Positions 8,752 to 18,371 of a DNA stretch of 64,000 nt are shown here, piece by piece. The notes below the pieces were generated by a model. It saw only the letters and a list, made by a program, of their open reading frames with translations, was not told the DNA's origin and searched no databases. The position numbers and the translations under genes are program-made. The DNA comes from Candidatus Izemoplasma sp. Its GTDB lineage: Bacteria > Bacillota_I > Bacilli_A > Izemoplasmatales > Izemoplasmataceae. The stretch is taken from positions 248,001 through 312,000 of the forward strand of contig JAXKVY010000001.1 in assembly GCA_036172455.1 (NCBI GenBank), read 5' to 3'. Position 1 is the stretch's first letter, and each line of letters opens with the position of its first letter.

Positions 8752-10199
8752 TAACTTTTCACCTCGCTGCTAGAACTTCTTTTTAACATCCGTTCAATAC
8801 GGTGTTTAATGACTTCAGGCATTTCTACCTTCGGTGCATCTTTGTGTAACAACCATGTTGCTGCATAATGTGAATCACTTATTTTAAACATTGGAGGTTG
8901 TTTTTCAAAATCTATTTTCATTGCATATTTATTACGATCCGCAAAGGCATCACCTTTAGGTGGATATAACATATTTGGTGGTGTACCAGGTATCGCAACT
9001 AAACGGTCAGAACTATCTAAGTCTGGCATTGAACTAAGAAGTGCCCAGGTATATGGGTGACGTGGATCATAGAAGACGTCTTCACTTGTTCCTAATTCAA
9101 CAATCTTACCAGCATACATAACACCGATACGATCTGCCATGTTTGCCACGACACCAAGGTCATGGGTAATAAAAATAACACTTAGATTATGTTCTTTCTT
9201 TAATTGGTTAATTAGTTCTAGAATTTGTGCCTGTATTGTTACATCAAGCGCTGTTGTTGGTTCATCACAAATAAGAATATCAGGATTAAGTGTTAACGCA
9301 ATTGCGATAACAATCCGTTGACGCATACCACCAGAGAATTGGAAAGGATATTGTTTCAACCGTTTTTCTGGTTCTGGAATCCCTACTTCATTCATGACAG
9401 TAATCGCGCGTTCTCTAGCTTCTTTTTTAGTAACTTGTTTAAACCGTGCTAGTTCTTCTTTACGATCAGCAATTTGCTTCTTAATTTGTGTTGCTTGTTC
9501 TTGAGTAGCATTTTGCAATTGTTCCTTTAACTGAGCGATATCTTGGTTTGCCTTTTCTTTTTCGGCATTCCAGATTTCTTTAATCTTTTTCTTGGCTTCA
9601 GCTTTTGCTTTTTTCAACGCTACTTTTGCTGGTTTTAACTCGTTTTTATCTTTTGCAATGCGGTCTTGCATTTTTTGTTTAGCTTCTTCTAAGTTGATTG
9701 TTTCATCTTCTTTTGCTTTCTTTTTTAACGCTTTAAACTCACGTTTAGCACGTTTAATATCACGCTTTAACCAGTCAACTCGCGCTTTTTCATCGTGAAA
9801 CATTTTTTCATATTTGTTTTTTAAACGTTTCCCATTTAAAATCATACCCTCAGTAATTTGTTTACCGATACGCATAATTGGATTCAAACTACTCATTGGA
9901 TCCTGGAAAATCATACCAATTTTATTACCACGAATTTCATGAAATTCTTCTTCTTCTATTTGGGTTAAATCTTCACCTTCATACATGATATTACCTTTAT
10001 CAATAACACCATTTCCAGCTAAGATTCCCATAATTGTACGACTTGTAACAGATTTACCACTACCAGATTCACCTACGATTGCAAGTGTTTCTCCTTCGTA
10101 TAAATCGAAATCAACACCACGTACGGCGCGCACCATTCCTTGAGTTGTCTTAAATGAAATCGTTAAGTCTTTAACTTCAAGTTTTTTATTTTTACTCAT
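8751..10199 (-). CDS. oppD: Oligopeptide ABC transporter ATP-binding protein OppD with long coiled-coil insertion
   Basis: 482 residues against ~330-360 in usual OppD. Walker A GESGSGKS (43-50), Q-loop IFQDP (97-101), signature FSGGMRQR (288-295), Walker B ILICDEP (308-314) and the C-terminal [12 protein letters not shown] are intact. The excess is a ~135-residue Lys/Glu/Ala-rich helical insertion (about 124-258) between Q-loop and signature, predicted by eye as a coiled coil. All catalytic motifs remain, so the ATPase should work; the insertion probably contacts another protein or membrane. It overlaps oppC by one base. Confidence 0.93.
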   Translation of the reverse strand: MSKNKKLEVKDLTISFKTTQGMVRAVRGVDFDLYEGETLAIVGESGSGKSVTSRTIMGILAGNGVIDKGNIMYEGEDLTQIEEEEFHEIRGNKIGMIFQDPMSSLNPIMRIGKQITEGMILNGKRLKNKYEKMFHDEKARVDWLKRDIKRAKREFKALKKKAKEDETINLEEAKQKMQDRIAKDKNELKPAKVALKKAKAEAKKKIKEIWNAEKEKANQDIAQLKEQLQNATQEQATQIKKQIADRKEELARFKQVTKKEARERAITVMNEVGIPEPEKRLKQYPFQFSGGMRQRIVIAIALTLNPDILICDEPTTALDVTIQAQILELINQLKKEHNLSVIFITHDLGVVANMADRIGVMYAGKIVELGTSEDVFYDPRHPYTWALLSSMPDLDSSDRLVAIPGTPPNMLYPPKGDAFADRNKYAMKIDFEKQPPMFKISDSHYAATWLLHKDAPKVEMPEVIKHRIERMLKRSSSSEVKS

Positions 10200-12106
10200 T
10201 ATTCAGACCCCCTTAAAGCAGGATTGAATGCATCACGTAGTGCATTACCAAACATATTAAATGTAATCATAAGTATTGAAATTAATATCGCTGGGAATAA
10301 GGTTAAATATGGACGGTCAACTAAGTAATTACGTGCATCCGATAATAATACACCAACACTTACTCCGGTAAAGGAGAATCCAAAGACTCTAAAGTCCTGT
10401 CCATGTCCAATACCAAACCCTAAATACGATAATGTCGATTCAGAGAATATAACATATGGGATAGAAAGGATACTCGTTGTAATAATCGTTCCGATACCAT
10501 TTGGTAAAATATGTCTGAAAATTAAACGTGAATCTTTTGCACCTAATGTGCGTGATGCAAGGACATATTCACGTCCTTTATATCGATAAAATTGCGTCCG
10601 GGTAATACCGGCTATACCAATCCACCCAGAAATAACTAAAATAAATATCAGCGTTTTCAAACCTGGTCCAAAGAATGCAATAAATATTGCTAGGGTAACT
10701 AACCATGGAATCCGTCCGACAATTTCACTAAAACGCTGCATGAGTAAGTCAACAGTTCCACCATAATATCCTGAAATTGATCCATAAATAATACCAATCG
10801 TAATATTAATAGCACTTACAACAAACCCAATCAATAGTGATGTTCTAGTACCAATCCATAATAATTTGAATAAATCACGACCAGCTTGATCTGTACCAAA
10901 GAGGTAATATGGTAATTCATCATATCCAGCATATAATTGATAATTTAAAATTAATTCATAAGAATAGTATTCAACACCATCTACAACAACACTCTCATTT
11001 TGCTTGATAACCTCTTGGATAGGACAGGTTTCTGGGAAAGTCCAACCATCAGGGTTTTCGCTATCAGGTGCGTTGTCTTGGCGAACACATTGTGGATTTT
11101 CAGCAATGATTTCATCATAGTTATTAGCACTAAATCCAACCTCGCGTTTATTACCAAACTGAGCAATGTAGTTATTAAATTGAAAATCTGCGACAAGTAA
11201 TCCAGCACCAGACCGCACAATACGTCCAGCACCACCTTCTGAAGCATCAATTTCATAATTACTAATCTCATACCCTGTATGTTCAAAAACAGGCTCTTCA
11301 CTTGAATCATCATTTACCGTAATACTCTCAATAGCAACGTGTTGACGGTTGTTCTCGGCTCTGTATTCAAAACGTAATTTAGAACTGATATACGTTGTTG
11401 TATTAAATGTTTCAAATGGTTCAATCGTGAACTCACCAGCTTCAGTGAATGTTTCAAGCAACTGATAATCACTACCTACTAGTAGATATAAGTCCAACTC
11501 AGTTCCATCACTAATATTATCAATATCAATAGTTAGGGTTGGATTTAATCCACGAATAAAAGTAACAAAGTCAGTCGATACAACCCGTACGAATGATGAT
11601 TCTGCATCTATGGCAATTTCAACGAGACCGCCACGACATGATTCATCTTTAGTAGAACATGGAATCTCATAATTGGTTAATGTATCCATATCGATTGATG
11701 CAACAGGATATCCAGTTGGAATTCCTAATCCTTCGGGTATTTCAGGATATTCATCATTATTAATTGTTGAAGGATCAACTGGTTCTTCTGTTTTTAACGA
11801 TGTTCCATCAAAGATTCCATAATTCTCTAAGATTGGAACACGTGGTGGTAAAAACGATAACTCTTCTTCTAATTCCGAAGCATTTTTATTGCTTACAAGT
11901 GGGAAGATAATCGTACCTAAAATAATTGAGAATAAAATAATTGTCGCAATAACATTCGTTCTATTTTTAGAAAAACGAATCATTGCATCTTTAAAATATC
12001 CTATTGGTTTCGTTTCAAACTTTTTATCAAATATTTTTTCTTCTGCTTGAACAAACTCAAAATCCTCAGATGTCAAGTCTAGCTGTTTTTTATCTTTTTC
12101 ATTCAT
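10199..12106 (-). CDS. oppC: Oligopeptide ABC permease OppC with ~330-residue external domain
   Basis: 635 residues; normal OppC has about 300. A cytosolic N-terminus and first membrane segment (about 51-71) are followed by a hydrophilic stretch to about residue 400. The canonical permease core then starts with FGTDQAGRDLFKLLWIG and contains the EAA loop (RYKGREYVLASRTLGAKDSR). The inserted domain is acidic and beta-rich with two close Cys pairs (C150/C157 and C340/C361), pointing to an extracytoplasmic domain. A substrate-guiding or OppA-docking role is inference. It overlaps oppB and oppD by single bases, so it is a true operon member and not a fusion artefact. Confidence 0.92.
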   Translation of the reverse strand: MNEKDKKQLDLTSEDFEFVQAEEKIFDKKFETKPIGYFKDAMIRFSKNRTNVIATIILFSIILGTIIFPLVSNKNASELEEELSFLPPRVPILENYGIFDGTSLKTEEPVDPSTINNDEYPEIPEGLGIPTGYPVASIDMDTLTNYEIPCSTKDESCRGGLVEIAIDAESSFVRVVSTDFVTFIRGLNPTLTIDIDNISDGTELDLYLLVGSDYQLLETFTEAGEFTIEPFETFNTTTYISSKLRFEYRAENNRQHVAIESITVNDDSSEEPVFEHTGYEISNYEIDASEGGAGRIVRSGAGLLVADFQFNNYIAQFGNKREVGFSANNYDEIIAENPQCVRQDNAPDSENPDGWTFPETCPIQEVIKQNESVVVDGVEYYSYELILNYQLYAGYDELPYYLFGTDQAGRDLFKLLWIGTRTSLLIGFVVSAINITIGIIYGSISGYYGGTVDLLMQRFSEIVGRIPWLVTLAIFIAFFGPGLKTLIFILVISGWIGIAGITRTQFYRYKGREYVLASRTLGAKDSRLIFRHILPNGIGTIITTSILSIPYVIFSESTLSYLGFGIGHGQDFRVFGFSFTGVSVGVLLSDARNYLVDRPYLTLFPAILISILMITFNMFGNALRDAFNPALRGSE

Positions 12107-13197
12107 TATTTTCTTGCCCCCATTCTAATTCTAGGATCAACAAGTCCGTAAGAGAGGTCAACGATCAATACTGCAAATAATGAAATAATTGTATAAAACG
12201 CAGTAAGACCTAATAATAAGTTATAATCGTAGTTATTTTTAACAAGTGCTTGTAAATACAATTTACCGGCTCCTGGAATACCATAAATTCGCTCAATAAT
12301 AACTGATCCACTTAATAATCCAACGAATGAGAAAATAATTCCTGGAACAAGTGGTACCATTGAGTTTCTCATCGCATGACGAATAACGGCTTGACGGCGA
12401 GTCAGCCCCTTTGTCCGCGCTAAGAGCAAGAATTCACTGGTAAGAACCTCCGTCAATTCAGCACGAGAAACACGTGTTAAACTTGCGACAGCTGCGAAAC
12501 TCAAACCAAATACTGGTAAGAACATACCCCAGAACTGAATAGCACCACCAAGGTCCGAAGATGGAAACTGAGCGGGGAACCACCCTAACTCATATCCAAA
12601 GAACATAACCAATAACGTCATGACAACGAAACTTGGAACGGAAATGAAAATCATAACCCCCAAAGAAATAATGTTGTCAATCAAAGAGTTTTTATTTAAT
12701 GCAGCTATTATACCTAATGCAAACCCTACAGGTATATAGAAGAAAAGTGAAATAATATTTAAGCGGATTGTAACTGGTAACCGTGTTTTTAATACATCAA
12801 ACACTGGTACATTAACTGCTACTCGAGTTGAGTAGCCCCAGTTCCAATCAGTAATAATGTTTTTGATCCATGTAAAAAATTGAGTGCTTAAAGGAATCGG
12901 TTTGTAAATACGATAGAATGTAGAATCTCCAATATCATCTACTTTTTCACAATACCATTCATTGTTAGCGCACTCCTCCCATTCACCGTTTTCAATTTCT
13001 GCTACCTCAAATGGGTCGTCAACAATAGTTGACGTCATGTAGCCATCATTTACTTGGCGTGTGAAATAAATGGTCCGTGCATCTTCTGTAGTTGGGGGAT
13101 ATTGTGGTGCCAACTTCAATATCGTGAAGTTTAAAGACAAAACAATAAAAATAACAATAAAGATAAACACAGATCTAATTAATATATATCTTCCCAT
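12106..13197 (-). CDS. oppB: Oligopeptide ABC permease OppB
   Basis: 363 residues; first membrane segment IFIVIFIVLSLNFTILKLAP, then an enlarged external loop (about 35-100) with a Cys pair in EECANNEWYC. The conserved permease core follows, with the EAA loop SRAELTEVLTSEFLLLARTKGLTRR and C-terminal LSYGLVDPRIRMG. The loop is ~45 residues longer than in typical OppB. It forms the translocation pore with OppC. A 300-base gap with a stem-loop separates it from oppA. Confidence 0.92.
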   Translation of the reverse strand: MGRYILIRSVFIFIVIFIVLSLNFTILKLAPQYPPTTEDARTIYFTRQVNDGYMTSTIVDDPFEVAEIENGEWEECANNEWYCEKVDDIGDSTFYRIYKPIPLSTQFFTWIKNIITDWNWGYSTRVAVNVPVFDVLKTRLPVTIRLNIISLFFYIPVGFALGIIAALNKNSLIDNIISLGVMIFISVPSFVVMTLLVMFFGYELGWFPAQFPSSDLGGAIQFWGMFLPVFGLSFAAVASLTRVSRAELTEVLTSEFLLLARTKGLTRRQAVIRHAMRNSMVPLVPGIIFSFVGLLSGSVIIERIYGIPGAGKLYLQALVKNNYDYNLLLGLTAFYTIISLFAVLIVDLSYGLVDPRIRMGARK

Positions 13198-13500
13198 ATG
13201 TCACCGTATGATATTTTTTAATACCATACACTCCTTTCTCAAGAATTTATTTATAATAATAATCTTTACTTTAATAGCAAAGTTATATTCAGTATTTATG
13301 GTGAAACAATCAAAATCAACTTGTTTATTAACACATAACCCTTAATTTTCATTAACAATTTAAAACAATTATAAAAATAAATATAAAGTAACATATAACA
13401 TGCAAACCATCAATGCAACAAAGACGGTTTGCATGCTTCTATGTTATTCCTTACTATCTCATGTAATCTTTGTAAAGTTAATTACGCCGAATTACAATAA
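13198..13500. other. oppA-oppB intergenic region with imperfect stem-loop
   Basis: A 303-base AT-rich gap inside the operon. The only structure I see is an inverted repeat, ATGCAAACC (13400-13408) with GGTTTGCAT (13426-13434), extended by ATAACAT/ATGTTAT at the flanks. There is no T run on the minus strand, so it is not a standard terminator; it may be an RNA-processing or 3'-end-stabilising hairpin. No gene is visible here. Confidence 0.5.
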
Positions 13501-16500
13501 TTAGTTTGCGACGATAGTTCTTTCTGCAGTAGTAAATGTAAATGTTTCTACATTACCATCATCGAATGTAACAGTCACTGTGTATTCAGTTCCACCAGTT
13601 AAACCAGTTTCTTCATAAACACCAGATGTAGCTGTTACTACATTTGCTCCAACTTCAAGTGATGTAACAGTTGCGTTACCACTTAAGTTAAGCGTAATAT
13701 CTGCAGTAGTTTCAGTTACATAAACACTAGCGCTAAGTAGATAAGCATTTGTGGTTACATAATACGTATCTGTACTGCCAGCAGTATCATCAAATGTTAC
13801 TTCAACTGCATACATTGTATCAGAATCTAAGACAGAAAGCTCAACAACAGTACCAATTACAGCATCATCTGCATCTTTATAATCAGCAGTAAAGTCAACT
13901 GTAGGTGTAACAGCAGTCCAAATTTCGTTACCTAGTGCATCATAAGTTACTTCATTCACAGTTACAGATGCAACAGCAAGTGTATCAACGTGAGTCAAAC
14001 TTAAGTCAGCAGTAGTTTCTGTAACTTCAGTAGCATCTAATGCGCTAACTGGATCTGGTGTAGGTACAGTAGCAGTTGAGAATGGTACATATTCAACGTT
14101 ACCATCACTAAATGTAAATTCAAGTGTATATGCAGTACCAGCAGTTAAGTTTTCAAGTTCAACTTGATCTAATTCAGCAGGACCAAAGTCAGAACCAGCA
14201 AGTCCAGAAACATCTAATTGTCCTAATGAAGTACCAGTTGGCATACCAGCAGTATCTGCAGCAAATAAATCTACAGTATCTAATACGCTACCAGCAGCTA
14301 AGAAGTCTGCATCTAAAGCGAAGTCAACAACAGCCGTTGTTTGAGTCGCTTCAACAGCAGTGTCAGCTAATACAGGTGTAGTAGTAAATGGTACAGACTC
14401 AACTAGAGTAACACCATCATCAACAAATGTATATTCAACATAGTACATAGTGTTAGAATCTAACGAACCAACAGTTAAGTTAGATAAGTCAGATGCGAAT
14501 ACACCAGAAGTTGAACTACTTAATGTTTCAATAACAGTTGTTCCATCTGCTTCATATAATGTTGCAGTAGTTAATTCACCAGCATAATCACTATCAAGTT
14601 CTACTGCAACATTTGCAGAGTCATACGCTACTTCAACTTCAGAACCAGTAAGAACAGTTAATGTAGTAAATGCGAAGTACTCAACATTACCATCATCATA
14701 AGTTACTTTTACAAGATAATCAGTTCCACTATCTAAATCAATAGTAGTCGACAATGTAAAGTCAGTAACATCTTCATCAGTTCCACTAGCAGGAGTAACA
14801 GCTGTAACACCTAATGTATCAATAGGTGTAAGAACTAAGTCTCCGTTTGCATCATACTCATGCAATGTAGCTGCTGTAATAGCAGGGGTTACATAGAAAT
14901 CAGTATCAATAGGATCGATTAGATCAATAACCATATCTGCATCGCTAAATGCAGGGTCAATCTCTACTGAACCAACTGCAGGAGTACTGAAACGATAGAA
15001 CTCAGTATTTCCATCAGCAAATGATAACAATAATGAATAATCAGTACCACTTACTAGACCATCTAATTCAAGATCATTAGCTAAATCAGTAACTTGTACG
15101 TCAGCAACCAATGTATCTCCAGACCACAATTGAGCATAATCTAGTGTACCAGTGTAATCTGCATCAACACCAACGTTAATTTGTGCATCTGTAGGTGATA
15201 CAACTTCAGTTTGCGCTTCAGGGTCTAAGATAGTTTTGGTAGTGAACCATGGAGATGTAGTAGAACCAGTACGAGGTGTTGTACCATCGTCAAGTGTTTG
15301 CCCAACATATTCAAATTCTACAACGATTTGATAGTCACCTTGATAGACAAGGTTACCGTCTGGATCATATCCATAGAAGTAAGGGTCTAAACCAGTAACT
15401 TCAATATCAGTTCCTGAAGTAGGTGTTACATCTACTAATCCAGCAACATCGTCATAAACACCAGTAAGTATATTATATGTTTGTACTGTGTATGTAATGT
15501 TAGTATATTTCGCTACTTCATCAAATTGGCTAATATCAAATGTAAATGAGGTAGGCGCCTTGCGTACGTTAGTTGCTGCAGGAACGTCTCCTTCTTCACC
15601 ATCAACGAGATAAACTTCACCATTTAATACAGAATGAATTGCATCAAATGACCAGATTTCATAACGTTTTTCACCATCAAATTCGTAAGCAACTTCGATT
15701 TCTGCTACAGAAGTATCAATACCCCAGTTAAGAGTAAATCCACTACGGTTATCAGAACTATAAGTATCTAAGAAGCTTGCCGCATCTAATGTAGAACCAC
15801 TAATACCACCGATTGAAAGATCGAATTGACCAATCATCATGTAGTCATAATAGATTCCAGGGAAGTCTTTTGGATATCCTTCTAATTCAACTTTTACATA
15901 ATTTTCATCATCTACAAATGCACTTTCAAATGCTTGTTTTAAATATTCAAACATTAAGACTTGTGCATTTGAATCAGCAAAGTAGTTAAACTCAATTGTA
16001 ATAACTTCGTACGCATCTGCAGTACCAGCAGTTAAATCACCGTCTGCAATTAAGTCTTCAACAGCACTCTTGAACAATGCTTGCGCTGCATCAAAGTTAT
16101 AACCATGTGTACTTGGAGATAATCCTTCACCAACAGATTCACCTTGTTCAGTTGAACGGTAAGGAATACCTAATTCAGGGTCAACTAAGTAAGCATCACT
16201 GAATAAATACATATTAGTTGTACTTGTTTTCAATACCTCTTCCGCTAATTTTTGACGGTCAATAGCGAAGAACATCGCCATTTTAAAGTCTTGATTAGCT
16301 AAGATTGGCTCTGGAGTCCAATCTCCATCAGGGAATTTGGCATCTTGTGCTTCTTGAGTTCCTAATCCGTTAATCATAATACGGAATGTTGTCGCACCAG
16401 GGATTCGTTTTAAACCTGGATGGTTTTTATATTGATCATACTTCTCAGTTGGAAGTGATACAGCATCAAGTTTTCCAGCTTCAAATTCTTGGAATGCAAT

Positions 16501-17907
16501 TTCAGAGTCATCTATACGTTGATATGTTTTGTGAGTATAGAAGTATAATTCTGGTGTATGGAATACATCATTCTTAACGAAACGGATCATTTTGTCAGCT
16601 TCATAGTAATCCAATACATAAGGTCCAGTCATACCAATCGTTTGTGGACTAGTACCATAAGGGTTAGTTTCTCCCTCTTCTAATCCTTGACCAAGGTACT
16701 CATATAACTCTAAGTTAATTGGTGTCATAACGAATGAACTTAACCAATACTTAACGTTCCATTCAGATTGTTGATCAACAAATTCAAATTTGATTGTATG
16801 ATCATCTACTAATGTAATACCAACATTTGCCCAATTGTCTTCAGTTGGTTCATTAGCATACGTTTCTGCACCAACGATAGCGTTAGAGCTTGTAACAAAG
16901 TCTCCGCCACCAGAAATAGCGCGGAACCAGTTTTCTTTTAGTGCTAGTTTGTATGTTCCAACAAAGTCATTTGCGTCGATTACTTCGTCATATTCAAATG
17001 CGTTAGTATCAACGTCTGGATGCATATACCATTCTAAGTCATCACGGATTGAGATAGACCAAGTATTGGCAACTAATTTACCAGTATCAGTCATTTCTTG
17101 ATCATCACCTGCAACAGGTAACCCGGCAGCCATTGATGGTACAACTTCATAACCAGTTTTGTCATCGTTATAAACATAAACATAAGGCGCGTCATAATAT
17201 TCACCCATTAAGTCACTATCAGTTGATGTGTCATACTTCCATTGGTTGAAAGTACCAGGGTTTGTACTAATCCATGTACGGTATGTGTACTCACCAGCAT
17301 TACCAAACTCACCATCATCCATTAATACAGTAGAGTCGTCTTCACTCATTGTAGCGAATGAAGTACCATACCCCATTACTGCTACATATTCTTCGACAGG
17401 TAATTGCATACGAGAACTATATAATGCGAATCCACCATTAGCAAATAGCGGAACACCTGCATACATATTGTTCATTAAGTACTTTTCAGCCGCAGCCATA
17501 AAGTCATGTCTAAGCTCTGTATCAGCAAATTTAAAGTTGTAGAATCCATCTTCTGGAAGTTCATACGTAATATTTGCATCAGATACAGTAACTTCACGAG
17601 TAACAGTTGTAACTACACCATCACTATCGGTAACTGTATACGTTAATGTATAAGTACCGTTTGTGTTAGCGTCAACTGTACCAGTAACTTCAATGTCTGA
17701 AGTTAAATCTCCATCTTCATCATCAGATGCAGATACACCTTCAAGGGCATCGAATGTCTCTCCTAAAGTAATTGTGATGTCAGTGACACCTGTAATCTCA
17801 GGAGCTTTGTTCTCTTCTTCCGGTGGTGTGTCGTCTCCGCCATTACCACAGGCAGCAAGACCCAACGTTAACGAGAACGCTGCTAGAAATAATAATAATT
17901 TCTTCAA
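13501..17907 (-). CDS. oppA: Giant oligopeptide-binding lipoprotein OppA with Ig-like and FN3-like domains
   Basis: 1468 residues; typical OppA has 540-600. Lipobox GLAAC (Cys20) anchors it. Residues ~35-110 form an Ig-like domain (APEITGVTDITITLGETF ... TYTVTDSDG). Residues ~120-790 form the SBP_bac_5 peptide-binding domain (DDLEWYMHPDVDTNAF, NQDFKMAMFFAIDRQKL). From ~790 to the end there are seven related 80-105-residue beta modules, most ending in a pattern like GTxYxVxVTFDDGNVExFxFTT. The tail is very acidic: from residue 900 onward only two Lys and two Arg. It probably captures peptides and extends well outward, perhaps also binding surfaces. It is first gene of the operon. Confidence 0.9.
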   Translation of the reverse strand: MKKLLLFLAAFSLTLGLAACGNGGDDTPPEEENKAPEITGVTDITITLGETFDALEGVSASDDEDGDLTSDIEVTGTVDANTNGTYTLTYTVTDSDGVVTTVTREVTVSDANITYELPEDGFYNFKFADTELRHDFMAAAEKYLMNNMYAGVPLFANGGFALYSSRMQLPVEEYVAVMGYGTSFATMSEDDSTVLMDDGEFGNAGEYTYRTWISTNPGTFNQWKYDTSTDSDLMGEYYDAPYVYVYNDDKTGYEVVPSMAAGLPVAGDDQEMTDTGKLVANTWSISIRDDLEWYMHPDVDTNAFEYDEVIDANDFVGTYKLALKENWFRAISGGGDFVTSSNAIVGAETYANEPTEDNWANVGITLVDDHTIKFEFVDQQSEWNVKYWLSSFVMTPINLELYEYLGQGLEEGETNPYGTSPQTIGMTGPYVLDYYEADKMIRFVKNDVFHTPELYFYTHKTYQRIDDSEIAFQEFEAGKLDAVSLPTEKYDQYKNHPGLKRIPGATTFRIMINGLGTQEAQDAKFPDGDWTPEPILANQDFKMAMFFAIDRQKLAEEVLKTSTTNMYLFSDAYLVDPELGIPYRSTEQGESVGEGLSPSTHGYNFDAAQALFKSAVEDLIADGDLTAGTADAYEVITIEFNYFADSNAQVLMFEYLKQAFESAFVDDENYVKVELEGYPKDFPGIYYDYMMIGQFDLSIGGISGSTLDAASFLDTYSSDNRSGFTLNWGIDTSVAEIEVAYEFDGEKRYEIWSFDAIHSVLNGEVYLVDGEEGDVPAATNVRKAPTSFTFDISQFDEVAKYTNITYTVQTYNILTGVYDDVAGLVDVTPTSGTDIEVTGLDPYFYGYDPDGNLVYQGDYQIVVEFEYVGQTLDDGTTPRTGSTTSPWFTTKTILDPEAQTEVVSPTDAQINVGVDADYTGTLDYAQLWSGDTLVADVQVTDLANDLELDGLVSGTDYSLLLSFADGNTEFYRFSTPAVGSVEIDPAFSDADMVIDLIDPIDTDFYVTPAITAATLHEYDANGDLVLTPIDTLGVTAVTPASGTDEDVTDFTLSTTIDLDSGTDYLVKVTYDDGNVEYFAFTTLTVLTGSEVEVAYDSANVAVELDSDYAGELTTATLYEADGTTVIETLSSSTSGVFASDLSNLTVGSLDSNTMYYVEYTFVDDGVTLVESVPFTTTPVLADTAVEATQTTAVVDFALDADFLAAGSVLDTVDLFAADTAGMPTGTSLGQLDVSGLAGSDFGPAELDQVELENLTAGTAYTLEFTFSDGNVEYVPFSTATVPTPDPVSALDATEVTETTADLSLTHVDTLAVASVTVNEVTYDALGNEIWTAVTPTVDFTADYKDADDAVIGTVVELSVLDSDTMYAVEVTFDDTAGSTDTYYVTTNAYLLSASVYVTETTADITLNLSGNATVTSLEVGANVVTATSGVYEETGLTGGTEYTVTVTFDDGNVETFTFTTAERTIVAN

Positions 17908-18371
17908 AATATTTTCTCCTCTCTCTTTCTAAAATATTAGATTTTTAGTTAAATCCTTTATTTATATAAATTTTGTTGACCTAATAGAATATATAGGTCA
18001 CAAAAGTTTATATCATGTGAAATTGTTTTGAAAAGTTAAAACAGATATTTCTTGGCACGATTACACGGTTCTAACTTTTTAAAAATTATATCATAAGTTA
18101 TCCAATATGTAAAGATTGTTTTGCTTTTTAACCCTTGAAAGTGCTTACGCTTTTTTTTCTTGCAACTTCTAATGAAAAAGAAAAAACACAGGGTTATATG
18201 AATGTTCAGACATATTATACAATAAATTCATCAAAATATCATCCCCATATTGAGAATTATTTAACTTTTTTGATAAAATTTAATATACCAAGCTTGTTTT
18301 ATCCTTTTATAAAGCGTTATTGATGAATTTATTGTATTTTTATCTGAAATTTTTCTAAATTTTTATCTTCT
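17908..18371 (-). promoter_or_regulatory. oppA promoter and ~170-base leader
   Basis: On the minus strand a good sigma-A promoter is visible: -35 TTTACA (18108-18113), 17-base spacer, -10 TATAAT (18085-18090). This gives a ~170-base untranslated leader. The leader contains an inverted repeat TGACCTA/TAGGTCA (17977-17983 and 17994-18000). About 23 bases upstream of the -35 lies TGAAAGTGCTTAC (18136-18148), which recurs exactly at the malE promoter. A 62-codon plus-strand reading frame here has no family features and is not called. Confidence 0.65.

Noticed and set aside
14124-14381. Gln/Leu-rich plus-strand frame inside oppA
   Set aside because: It is the complement of the Thr/Ala/Asp-rich repeat region of OppA; composition alone keeps it open.
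18135-18323. 62-codon plus-strand frame upstream of oppA
   Set aside because: No ribosome site or recognisable sequence; it lies over the probable oppA promoter region.
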